From Thermoleophilia bacterium (GTDB lineage: Bacteria > Actinomycetota > Thermoleophilia > Gaiellales > Gaiellaceae): 6,848 bases of DNA. The stretch covers positions 1-6,848 of the forward strand of contig JACVSB010000092.1 of assembly GCA_014534155.1 (NCBI GenBank). The letters run 5' to 3'. The translations under genes and the position numbers were made by a program. Positions within the stretch are counted from its first letter, which is position 1; each line of letters starts with the position of its first letter. Under the pieces are notes generated by a model that had not been told where the DNA came from, did no database searches, and worked only from the letters and a program-made list of their open reading frames with translations. Below are positions 1-6,137 of this stretch, in pieces.

Positions 1-1517
1 GACCAGCGCGCGAGCGTCTCGTGCAGGTAGAGGTCGCTGCCGGCGGCGTCGCGCGACGTCGCCGAGGTCGCCTTCAGGTAGCCCTCGTCGAGGAACTCCT
101 CCTCTCCTTCCGGGTCCGCCACCGGCGCTCCGTGCAGCAGGTACCGGGCGCGCCGCCGGTGCAGCGAGCGCCACCCTCTGCTGCCCCGCTGGACGTCGAG
201 CCGGTAGCCGCGCGTCAGCTCCTCGGCATGGAGCTCCGCATCGTCCTCGGAGGCGGCGTTCCAGCCGCGCGCGTCCGCGAGGCGCTTGCCGACGAGAAGG
301 GCGCGGTCGCGGCGCACGATCGCAAGCCCGCCCGAGCGGAGCGTCGGCAACCCCGCGTCGGTCGGCGAATCGATCCCGGTCAGGTCTCGCGGGCCGGCGA
401 GGGCGAGGCCGTGCAGCGTCGAAGCCGTGCTCGTCAGCTTCAGCGCGACACCGTCCGGGTCGACCTGGACGAGGTCGAAGAGGGCGAGGGCGGTTGTGTC
501 GAGGGCGTCGTCGGCCCCGTCGAGGCGGAGCATCCCCTCGCCCACGTCGTCGCCCAAGGGCTCCGGCACGAACAGCGTCCCGTCGAGCCGGTAGACGGTC
601 CACGGACGGAAGCTCGGAAGCGCCGGGGACGGGCTCTCGCCTTCGTAGACCGGCGAGACGCGCAGGCGCCCTACCGGTCCCGGCGGCTCCTCCTCGAGGG
701 CGAGGTCGACGACGAGTCCGAGCAGGCGGAGCAGCGTCGGATGGTCGCCGAGCAGCGTGAGCATCTGGTGGAAGTCGAGCTCGGGCGGCTCGGGCGGCGG
801 CGGGACGAGCGCGGCCTGCGGCTCCGCCAGGTATTCCTCGCGGCTTTCGGGGCGGTCGTAGAAGCGCTGCGCGGCGCCGAAGTGGAAGGCTGCGCGCGAC
901 CCTCCGTAGCGGGCCGGAACGGGCCCGCGGAAGTCCAGCGCGCGCCGCCGCCGTCCCCAGAGATCGTCGTCGCGGTAGCGGGTGCTCGCCCACCAGTGCA
1001 GGCGGTCCCGGTCCGTCATCCGCAGCGTGTCGGCATTGACGCCCAGGAGCTCCCCGAGGTCGTCCACGAGCCGCTCGAGCGCGGGGTGCGCATCCGGCCG
1101 ACCGGGCGCAGGCGGGAGATCCTCGCCCGACGTTCGCGCCACCTCGCGGTAGAGGTCGCGCACGTAGGCGAGCACGTCGGAGACCGGGTAGGAGCGGATG
1201 CGCCGGCTGCCGTGGTCCTTGAAGGCGAAGGCGCGCACCGGCGTCTCCCCAGGGAAAAGCCGGCGCCAGAGCGCGGAATCCGCGGGCGGAGTGAGACGGT
1301 GCGTCGAGATGCTGCGGTCACCCGGAAGCAGGACGTCGAAGCGCGCGCCGTTCACGATCGCCGGCCAGTCGACGAAGTCCGCGAAGTCCGTCGCGAGCGT
1401 CGGCGCCGCTTCCGTCGTCTCCTCGAGCCTGGGGCTCAGGTACGCCGAGAGCCGCGGTCGGCCGTCGTCCGCCCGTCCCCAGGGGAGCGCCGTCCAGGTC
1501 AGGCGCTGCGTGCTCAT
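1..1517 (-). CDS. Large protein of unknown function, partner of the giant protein (3' end missing)
   Basis: I translated this frame by hand from the ATG at 1517-1515. It stays open without a stop for 505 codons to the left edge, so the gene is partial at its C-terminus. The start lies inside the stop of the upstream gene (ATGA, 1517-1514), which implies translational coupling; a GAGG about 13 nt upstream is too far to be a good ribosome site. The N-terminus begins MSTQRLTWTALPWGR and continues through RLSAYLSPRL and a DFADFVDWP stretch near residues 44-52. Later segments include SYPVSDVLAYVRDLY (about 109-123), LHWWASTRYRDDDLWG (about 173-188) and DFHQMLTLLGDHPTLLRLLG (about 248-267). There is no signal peptide, transmembrane helix, Walker motif or recognisable catalytic triad. 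From memory, unsearched, similar proteins sit next to homologues of the giant protein in other high-GC bacteria and carry no assigned function. It contains no TTA or CTA leucine codons, unlike its neighbour. Existence of the gene is near certain; its role is unknown. Confidence 0.88.
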   Translation of the reverse strand, partial: MSTQRLTWTALPWGRADDGRPRLSAYLSPRLEETTEAAPTLATDFADFVDWPAIVNGARFDVLLPGDRSISTHRLTPPADSALWRRLFPGETPVRAFAFKDHGSRRIRSYPVSDVLAYVRDLYREVARTSGEDLPPAPGRPDAHPALERLVDDLGELLGVNADTLRMTDRDRLHWWASTRYRDDDLWGRRRRALDFRGPVPARYGGSRAAFHFGAAQRFYDRPESREEYLAEPQAALVPPPPEPPELDFHQMLTLLGDHPTLLRLLGLVVDLALEEEPPGPVGRLRVSPVYEGESPSPALPSFRPWTVYRLDGTLFVPEPLGDDVGEGMLRLDGADDALDTTALALFDLVQVDPDGVALKLTSTASTLHGLALAGPRDLTGIDSPTDAGLPTLRSGGLAIVRRDRALLVGKRLADARGWNAASEDDAELHAEELTRGYRLDVQRGSRGWRSLHRRRARYLLHGAPVADPEGEEEFLDEGYLKATSATSRDAAGSDLYLHETLARW

Positions 1518-4500
1518 TCGTCGGCGAACGCCTCGCAGTAGGCCCGCCAGGCGGGCGGCGGCATGATCTGGGCGAACGTAGGGTCGCCGTTCGAGCCCGC
1601 GAACTTCCGCTCGCACGTGATCTCGACGGAGGCGCTGAAGAATGCGATCTCGACCTCGATCGTCAGCGTCGCTCGGCCGACGCACTTCCCGGAGCTGAAC
1701 TCGTAGTGCAACGCGAGCGCGAGCTCGATGCAGACGCTGACGATGCCGAGCGCCTGGACGTTGCCCCCGATCCGAAGGAAGCCGTCGAGCGAGGCGTTGC
1801 CGTCCTTGATCGCGTAGACGAACCCGCCGAGGACGTGCACCTCGCCGCTCGCGACGCCGAAGTTCATGGCCAGGCTCGCGCCGAACTCGAACCCCGCCTC
1901 GAGCTCTTGGACGCCGGCGGGGTCGACGGCGATCACGAAGTAGCCGCCGCCGCCGAACGCCATCACGGTGAGCAGGAACGGCTGCTGGCGCTCGCAGAAG
2001 TTGAAGCGGACGCTCAGCGGCCTGCCGATGAACGGGATCGAGAACCCGGCGCCGAGCGAGAGGTTCTGGAGCGTGAAGACGCCGAACGCGATCGTCGGCA
2101 GGCCGAGCGAGTACTGGGCGCGGACGCCCTCGGCGTCGACCGTGAGCCCCGGGGGATCGCTGAAGCCGTCGAGCGGGATCAGGCTTCGGAGCGCCTCGAC
2201 GAACGAGAGGACGCCGACGAACTCGACGCCTGCGAAGTCGACGTTGACGTCGGGCTTTCGTCCCGGCGGCGCGAGGAACTCGACACGCTGGAAGCGAAGG
2301 CGGAGGAACTCCTCGGAGCCGCGGATCAGCTCGATCGTGAAGTCGGTGAGCCGAGCGGAGACGTCGAGGGTCGGCTCCGGGCGAACGCGGGACTTCGCCT
2401 GCGCCTCCACCGAGACGGTGAGCGTCGCCTGGCGGCCGTCTAAACTCGGCACGAAGACGGACGCCGGCCTCAACTCCGGCGACCACTCGAAGCGCAACGA
2501 GAGCTCGTCGACGAGCTTGAGGGCGTCGAGGATCGCTCCCGCGTCGGCCACCAGGCCCTTCGTGCGCTCGACGGCAGCGCGTAACCCGTTGCGGAGGTCG
2601 CCCGGGACATCGGACGGCAGCTTCTCGAGGAGGACGAGCGCGTCGTCCAGGTGCCCCGAGAGGCCGGCGAGGTGCGCCGGGAATCCGCTCGCGGAAGACC
2701 CGCTCGCGAGCGCGGCCAGATCGCCCGAGACGGTCGCGACGTCGGCCGCGAGCGCGTCGGCAAGCGCGGTCGTCTCGGTACCGACGGGCCCGGAGGGCGC
2801 GGCCGCCTTCAGCGCCGCCGCGCGCGCCGCGAGCCCCGAGAGCGCCGTGACCAGCGCCTCCGCCGGCGCGCTCAGCTCGGTCACGAACTTCGGGACCTTG
2901 TCGAGGTCACCGAGCCCGGCGGCGGCGACGACGTCGGCCAGCGAGATCGCCCCGAAGAGCTTCGGGCCGAGCGGCCCCGCGAAGAAATCGGCCGGCTTGA
3001 AGCTCCCGTCGGCGATCTCCTGCAGGCCGTCGGCGCCCGCCGTGCCCGAGACGGGCCCGAGCTTGCGGGAGAGGCCCTTGATCGCGAGGCTCGGTTGCAC
3101 CAGGCCGCCCGAGCGGTCGCCCTTGCTGGAGAAGTCGAGCGGCGGCCCCGAGGAGATCGCGAGCAGGACCTCGCCCTTGTTCGCCCCGCCGAATCCGTCG
3201 CCCCCCGGCTCGCCGGCGTACGCGCGCGCGAACGTCGCGCTGCTCGCCCCGTTCGCACCGCTCAGGACCTGCACCGCGGGGAGGTGCACGTCGAAGGCAC
3301 GGAGCTTCGGGAAAAAGCACGGCCTCCGCTCGGGAGGCGCCGGAAGCTCGTAGTACGCATCGAGTGCGGCTGTGCCCGCCGCGTCCAGAACGTGGGCGCT
3401 CAGGCTGAGCGACTCGAGCGCGAACGTCGTGTCGCCGTTCACGTTCGGTCTCGCGAGGGTCACGCGCTGACCGCCGAGCGGAACCCGTGAAGCCGGCTCC
3501 TTCTCGTACGCGGCGCGGGCCAGGGTCATCAGCCCCGGGTTGCGGGGGGGCGCAGGCTTCTCGTCGAAGCTGCCGAAGATGGCCGGCGCTGTGAACTCGA
3601 CGGTGCCGTCGATCGTCTCGGCCACGACGTCGAAGGGGAACGGCTTCCCCCCGACCTTCGGCCAGAAGAGCTTGCGCCCGTAGCCCGTCGGCGGCGCCAG
3701 CTGGCAGAGGTTGGGGTCGTCGAGCGGCGGCGTGACCTGCGTCCGGATCCGGATCCGGTGGAACGGAAGCGTGCGCTCGAGCAGCTCGCCGCCTTCGGAG
3801 ATTCCCGGAGCGGCATACGTCCTCTCCTGCTCGCGCAGGACAATGAACATGCGCTGGCGCAGGTAGGCGGCGTTGCCGCGCGTCTCCGGGTGAAAGCGCC
3901 GCTCCGTTACCTTGACGAGCGCCGCGCGGTGGCCGAAGGGAAACAGCATTCCCTCGTAGACGACGCGGACGTAGTGGTCGCGGGCCATGGTCGCGAGGTG
4001 ACGCCATTCGGAGAGGGCGATGCCCTCCGGGTACGGGCGCGTCCACATTCCCTGCGAGTCGAGCCAGCCGCCGAGCGAGGTGAGCATCAGGCGGCGCACG
4101 TCGACGGGCTCCGGGCGGTAGCCGACGAAGTCGGACGTCAGGTGCACGATCGACCAGCGGTCGTCCGCGTCGAGCGACGTGTACGGCGGCTCCGTGTCGA
4201 CGAGCGACCCGAAGGCGTCCGTCCGTGGCCGATCCGGCTCTCCTCGCCGCATCGGGAAGCCGAGCGGCGCGCCCGAGCGCGCCCAGACCGCGCGAACCGT
4301 GCGGGCGGCCCCGTCGGTCTCGTTCACGCCCCGCTCCGTCTGCGTCCCGAGCCGTGAGTGCCACAGCTCGACGCGGCCGCGCGCGCGCCGCGGCTCCGCG
4401 GCATGCGCGAACCCGGCCGCGGCGTGGGGCGAGAGGACGAGCTTGTACGGAAGCTCGATCGACGTCTCGTCGGCGGCGGGCGGCCGGAACCTGCGTCGCA

Positions 4501-5392
4501 GCCAGCGTCCGCCGGTCCACCTGCTTGCGCCGATCGACGCGAGCTCCGTCAGCGTCCCGTTCTCGATCGCCCCCTCGGGAACGAGCGCCGTCTCCGCACT
4601 GAACCGCTCGACGCGCAGGTAGTTGACGACGTCCTGGTGAGTGCCGGGCAGATGGCGCGCGGCCTCGAGGCGGGAGACGACCCGCTCCTGCAGCGCGCTC
4701 TCGGCGCGTGCCGAGCCGGAGACCGCGAGCTCAGCGGCGAGGGCCTTCGGATTCGTGCCGCCGGCGAGCGCCTTCGCGGCCAGCACCGCGTCGACGAGCT
4801 CGCGCAGGCCGGGCCGCACCATCCCGAGCCGCTGACGCGGCAACGCGTCCGGGTGGACGCGCAACGGAAGCTCGGTCAGCGCCTCGAGCAGACCCGAGAC
4901 GGTGAAGGGAATCGGCGGGAAGTCCTTCGGAACCGTGAACGCGAGCCGCGTCGCCGCCGCGATGCGCGACCCGACCACGTCCGGGAGCGGACGCTCGCCC
5001 GGCGGCGGGTCGCTCCCCGCGCCGATGGACGGGTCCGTTTCGAAGTAGGCGTCCTCCTCGATTGCCTGCGGGGGGAACCGCGCCACGAGGACGCCCTCGC
5101 TGGCGCCGTCGCTCGCGAGAGAGGCGATCTCCTCGCCTTCCTGGCCCGCGACCCGCAACTCGAGCCCGCGCCAGCCGACTTCGAGCAGAACGAGATCATC
5201 CGGCCGTGCCACGGTCACGAAGACGACGTCCTGCTCGGTCCTCGCGAGCCCGGGCGGAAGCGCGAGCTCGCTCGTCCCCACCCGGCCCGGCTTGGAGCTC
5301 AGCGCCGCGCTCCCACCGCTCGCGCCGGAGCGTGAGGAGCGGACGCAGCGAGGGACGGCGCCTCGGCCACCGGAGGATTCCACCACAGTCAC
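1514..5392 (-). CDS. Giant (1292-residue) conserved-looking protein of unknown function with beta-rich C-terminus
   Basis: This is a single open frame of 1292 codons, and its codon use and composition look like real protein. The N-terminal ~37 residues are Ser/Gly/Arg-rich and may not be translated: the GTG at 5392 has no Shine-Dalgarno sequence, and V38 (GTG at 5281) is one alternative start. Regions seen in order: a beta-rich N-terminal part (about 38-180) with RLAFTVPKDFPPIPFTVSG; a section with IELPYKLVLSPHAAAGFAHA and VELWHSRLG (about 312-349); a dense aromatic/charged core, SEWRHLATMARDHYVRVVYE then LFPFGHRAALVKVTERRF (about 461-500); then YLRQRMFIVLRE. An Ala-rich, mostly helical stretch covers about 840-965. 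From about 975 to 1265 the chain alternates hydrophobic and polar residues as successive strands, ending in ITCERKFAGSNGDPTFAQIM and a short WRAYCEAFADE tail. No signal peptide or membrane helix is visible, so a cytoplasmic or non-classically exported protein is likely. I recall similar unannotated large proteins in bacteria, unsearched. It is not a recognised enzyme. It is translationally coupled to the next gene. Confidence 0.9.
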   Translation of the reverse strand: MTVVESSGGRGAVPRCVRSSRSGASGGSAALSSKPGRVGTSELALPPGLARTEQDVVFVTVARPDDLVLLEVGWRGLELRVAGQEGEEIASLASDGASEGVLVARFPPQAIEEDAYFETDPSIGAGSDPPPGERPLPDVVGSRIAAATRLAFTVPKDFPPIPFTVSGLLEALTELPLRVHPDALPRQRLGMVRPGLRELVDAVLAAKALAGGTNPKALAAELAVSGSARAESALQERVVSRLEAARHLPGTHQDVVNYLRVERFSAETALVPEGAIENGTLTELASIGASRWTGGRWLRRRFRPPAADETSIELPYKLVLSPHAAAGFAHAAEPRRARGRVELWHSRLGTQTERGVNETDGAARTVRAVWARSGAPLGFPMRRGEPDRPRTDAFGSLVDTEPPYTSLDADDRWSIVHLTSDFVGYRPEPVDVRRLMLTSLGGWLDSQGMWTRPYPEGIALSEWRHLATMARDHYVRVVYEGMLFPFGHRAALVKVTERRFHPETRGNAAYLRQRMFIVLREQERTYAAPGISEGGELLERTLPFHRIRIRTQVTPPLDDPNLCQLAPPTGYGRKLFWPKVGGKPFPFDVVAETIDGTVEFTAPAIFGSFDEKPAPPRNPGLMTLARAAYEKEPASRVPLGGQRVTLARPNVNGDTTFALESLSLSAHVLDAAGTAALDAYYELPAPPERRPCFFPKLRAFDVHLPAVQVLSGANGASSATFARAYAGEPGGDGFGGANKGEVLLAISSGPPLDFSSKGDRSGGLVQPSLAIKGLSRKLGPVSGTAGADGLQEIADGSFKPADFFAGPLGPKLFGAISLADVVAAAGLGDLDKVPKFVTELSAPAEALVTALSGLAARAAALKAAAPSGPVGTETTALADALAADVATVSGDLAALASGSSASGFPAHLAGLSGHLDDALVLLEKLPSDVPGDLRNGLRAAVERTKGLVADAGAILDALKLVDELSLRFEWSPELRPASVFVPSLDGRQATLTVSVEAQAKSRVRPEPTLDVSARLTDFTIELIRGSEEFLRLRFQRVEFLAPPGRKPDVNVDFAGVEFVGVLSFVEALRSLIPLDGFSDPPGLTVDAEGVRAQYSLGLPTIAFGVFTLQNLSLGAGFSIPFIGRPLSVRFNFCERQQPFLLTVMAFGGGGYFVIAVDPAGVQELEAGFEFGASLAMNFGVASGEVHVLGGFVYAIKDGNASLDGFLRIGGNVQALGIVSVCIELALALHYEFSSGKCVGRATLTIEVEIAFFSASVEITCERKFAGSNGDPTFAQIMPPPAWRAYCEAFADE
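2441..2443 (-). other. Rare TTA leucine codon in the giant gene
   Basis: Leu984 in the VPSLDGR segment is encoded by TTA. The in-frame reading on either side (GTG CCG AGT TTA GAC GGC) fixes the phase. Leucine elsewhere in the gene is almost always CTC or CTG. In Streptomyces-type actinobacteria TTA codons depend on the developmentally controlled bldA tRNA; whether that applies here is unknown. Confidence 0.85.
2582..2584 (-). other. Second rare TTA leucine codon in the giant gene
   Basis: Leu937 in the RNGLRAAVE segment is TTA (AAC GGG TTA CGC GCT). It lies 141 bases before the other TTA codon in the direction of translation, at the end of the helical segment. I found no further TTA and no CTA codon in this gene when checking its phase. 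Confidence 0.85.
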
Positions 5393-5425
5393 CGCAGGAC
5401 GACAACGGACAGCGGGGCCGTACGA

Positions 5426-5473
5426 GGCGAGCTCGGATTCGAGGGCTTCCGATCACTGATGCATGAGCTCGCC
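5426..5473. repeat. 9-bp perfect inverted repeat upstream of the giant gene
   Basis: GGCGAGCTC at 5426-5434 is the exact reverse complement of GAGCTCGCC at 5465-5473, with 30 nt between the arms. It sits 34 to 81 nt upstream of the annotated GTG of the giant gene. It could be an operator half-site pair or a leader hairpin, but a chance 9-mer in GC-rich DNA is also possible. Confidence 0.4.
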
Positions 5474-5537
5474 CCATCGAGCGGACGAGGCGGGCCACCG
5501 AAGGCGCGCGCCCCGCTCTTCACGACGCGCCAGGATG

Positions 5538-5566
5538 CCGCGGAGACGCGTTCCCCGCGGAGACGC
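5538..5566. repeat. 12-bp perfect direct repeat upstream of the cREC gene
   Basis: CCGCGGAGACGC occurs at 5538-5549 and again at 5555-5566, with 5 nt between copies (17 nt start to start). Each copy begins with the palindrome CCGCGG. The second copy ends 106 nt before the receiver gene ATG. This arrangement would suit a regulator binding two sites on one helix face only approximately, since 17 nt is not a multiple of the helical repeat. Confidence 0.5.
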
Positions 5567-5592
5567 TCTGCTCGCTCGCTCTCCTCTCCCCG

Positions 5593-5676
5593 ATGAGCAA
5601 GGCTGCCCGGGAACAGGCGGACGAGCTTGGCCGCGAGATCGACGCGACGACGTTCACGCTGAGGTCACGCCGATGA
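5593..5676 (+). CDS. Possible 27-codon leader ORF overlapping the cREC start
   Basis: An ATG at 5593 opens a 27-codon frame (MSKAAREQADELGREIDATT then FTLRSRR) whose TGA (5674-5676) overlaps the receiver gene ATG (5673-5675) as ATGA. The peptide is charged and would be helical in its first half. Against it, the ATG is preceded by a pyrimidine-rich run with no Shine-Dalgarno sequence, and a 27-codon open frame is easily found by chance at this GC content. The frame is open further upstream to a TGA at 5464-5466, but I saw no other start codon in it. It could be a coupled leader peptide or nothing. Confidence 0.2.
   Translation: MSKAAREQADELGREIDATTFTLRSRR
5661..5665 (+). promoter_or_regulatory. 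Ribosome binding site for the cREC gene
   Basis: GAGGT lies 7 nt before the ATG at 5673, good Shine-Dalgarno spacing. It decides the start in favour of MNPQRRRKVWLDD over the longer in-frame ORF that opens at 5463, whose extra 70 residues are Arg/Pro-rich and unlike the family. Confidence 0.75.
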
Positions 5677-6020
5677 ACCCGCAGAGGCGAAGGAAAGTGT
5701 GGCTCGACGACCGGCCGGAGCGCGACCCGCCGCGCGATCAGGGCTGGACGGTCGTTCGCACTCCAGAGGAGGCGATCGCCCTCCTCGAGCTGGGCGGCGT
5801 CACCGAGCTGAGCCTAGATCACGACCTCGGCCTCTGGGACGAAACGGGGCGCGAGCGGACGGGCGACGATGTCGTCACGTGGATCCTCAGGACCGTCGTG
5901 GAGGACTGCCTCACGCCTCCGGAGAGGATCACCGTCCACTCCGGCAACCCGGCCGGGCGCAGGCGAATGGAGCTCGGGATCGAGGCGATCTACCGCCGGT
6001 ACCGAGAGGACTGTTCCTAG
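5673..6020 (+). CDS. Cyclic-phosphate-processing receiver (cREC) domain protein
   Basis: This encodes a 115-residue single-domain protein with the layout of a compact receiver-like fold. The first strand carries KVWLDDRPE with the acidic pair D12-D13. A conserved-type GW and a TPEEAIALL helix follow (24-38), then ELSLDHDLG with D49-H50-D51 at the end of the third strand, TGDDVVTWI (63-71), and ITVHSGNPAGRRRM (86-99) as the last strand and helix. These motifs match what I know of the family named cyclic-phosphate processing receiver domain, predicted to act on cyclic phosphates of RNA or nucleotides; that activity is predicted rather than shown here. The usual receiver lysine after the last strand is absent, and HSxNP takes its place, so classical phosphorelay signalling is unlikely. 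No kinase, response partner or RNA-repair gene is visible nearby. The length is normal for a stand-alone member. The start is supported by a GAGGT site. Confidence 0.85.
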   Translation: MNPQRRRKVWLDDRPERDPPRDQGWTVVRTPEEAIALLELGGVTELSLDHDLGLWDETGRERTGDDVVTWILRTVVEDCLTPPERITVHSGNPAGRRRMELGIEAIYRRYREDCS

Positions 6021-6034
6021 AGCGTCGCCGGCGG

Positions 6035-6079
6035 CGTCCGCTTCTGACGCCCGGCGTCAGCCGGCCCGGCCGGCGGACG
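6035..6079. other. Nested perfect stem-loops after the cREC gene
   Basis: CGTCCGC (6035-6041) pairs exactly with GCGGACG (6073-6079). Inside lies a perfect 7-bp hairpin CTGACGC/GCGTCAG (6044-6050 and 6054-6060, loop CCG). A second 5-bp hairpin, CCGGC/GCCGG (6061-6065 and 6069-6073), adjoins it and would compete with the outer stem at its last base. No U-run follows, so this is not an ordinary intrinsic terminator. It may be a 3' UTR structure that protects the receiver transcript, or part of the termination region. Confidence 0.5.
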
Positions 6080-6080
6080 T

Positions 6081-6119
6081 CGTCGAAGAAGAAGGGGCGG
6101 CCGTAGCCGCCCCCCCTTT
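6081..6119. terminator. Probable bidirectional intrinsic terminator between convergent genes
   Basis: A perfect 8-bp stem GGGGCGGC/GCCGCCCC (6094-6101 and 6106-6113) closes a CGTA loop. Read on the minus strand, downstream of the sialidase stop at 6138, the hairpin is followed by TTCTTCTTC, a reasonable U-rich tail. Read on the plus strand it is followed by CCCTTTC, a weaker tail. The position between two converging genes fits a shared terminator. Confidence 0.7.
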
Positions 6120-6137
6120 CCAGTCCCGAGAACGCTC

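Larger units (their letters stand above)
5393..5672. promoter_or_regulatory. Divergent intergenic region between the giant gene and the cREC gene
   Basis: This 280-bp stretch must hold the leftward promoter of the giant-gene unit and the rightward promoter of the receiver gene, if each has its own. I could not find a convincing -35/-10 pair on either strand; AT-rich hexamers are nearly absent from 5475 to 5672. What stands out is a 9-bp inverted repeat (arms 5426-5434 and 5465-5473) on the giant-gene side and a perfect 12-bp direct repeat (5538-5549 and 5555-5566) on the receiver-gene side. A pyrimidine-rich run covers 5567-5591. The frame that extends the receiver ORF upstream to 5463 encodes Arg/Pro-rich sequence typical of a non-coding frame. 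Confidence 0.5.

Noticed and set aside
21..1541. Long plus-strand open frame of about 500 codons antisense to the partner gene
   Set aside because: It is codon-phase aligned with the minus-strand gene, Arg/Glu/Val-rich, and lacks any family resemblance; long antisense frames are expected at this GC content.
2907..4520. Minus-strand 537-codon frame overlapping the giant gene
   Set aside because: Its translation is Arg/Ala/Pro-rich low complexity, the usual +1 shadow of a GC-rich gene; the overlapping giant frame reads as normal protein.
4358..5335. Plus-strand open frames (also at 1706-2443, 2651-3490 and 3758-4357) antisense to the giant gene
   Set aside because: All are in the same shadow phase, with Arg/Glu/Ala-biased composition and no recognisable domain.
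1514..5392. Phage tail, contractile injection or toxin component identity for the giant protein
   Set aside because: No sheath, tube, baseplate, LysM, Rhs/YD-repeat or toxin motif was seen, and no such genes adjoin it within the window.
5463..5672. N-terminal extension of the cREC ORF by 70 residues
   Set aside because: The extension is Arg/Pro-rich without domain character, whereas ATG 5673 has a GAGGT site at good spacing and gives the normal family length.
5393..5672. Sigma70-like promoter in the divergent intergenic region
   Set aside because: I found no -35/-10 pair with acceptable spacing on either strand, so no promoter site was assigned.
1514..6020. Antiphage defence island built from the giant pair plus the cREC protein
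   Set aside because: No nuclease, helicase, NTPase or cyclic nucleotide synthase motif is visible, and the cREC gene is transcribed in the opposite direction; proximity alone is not enough.
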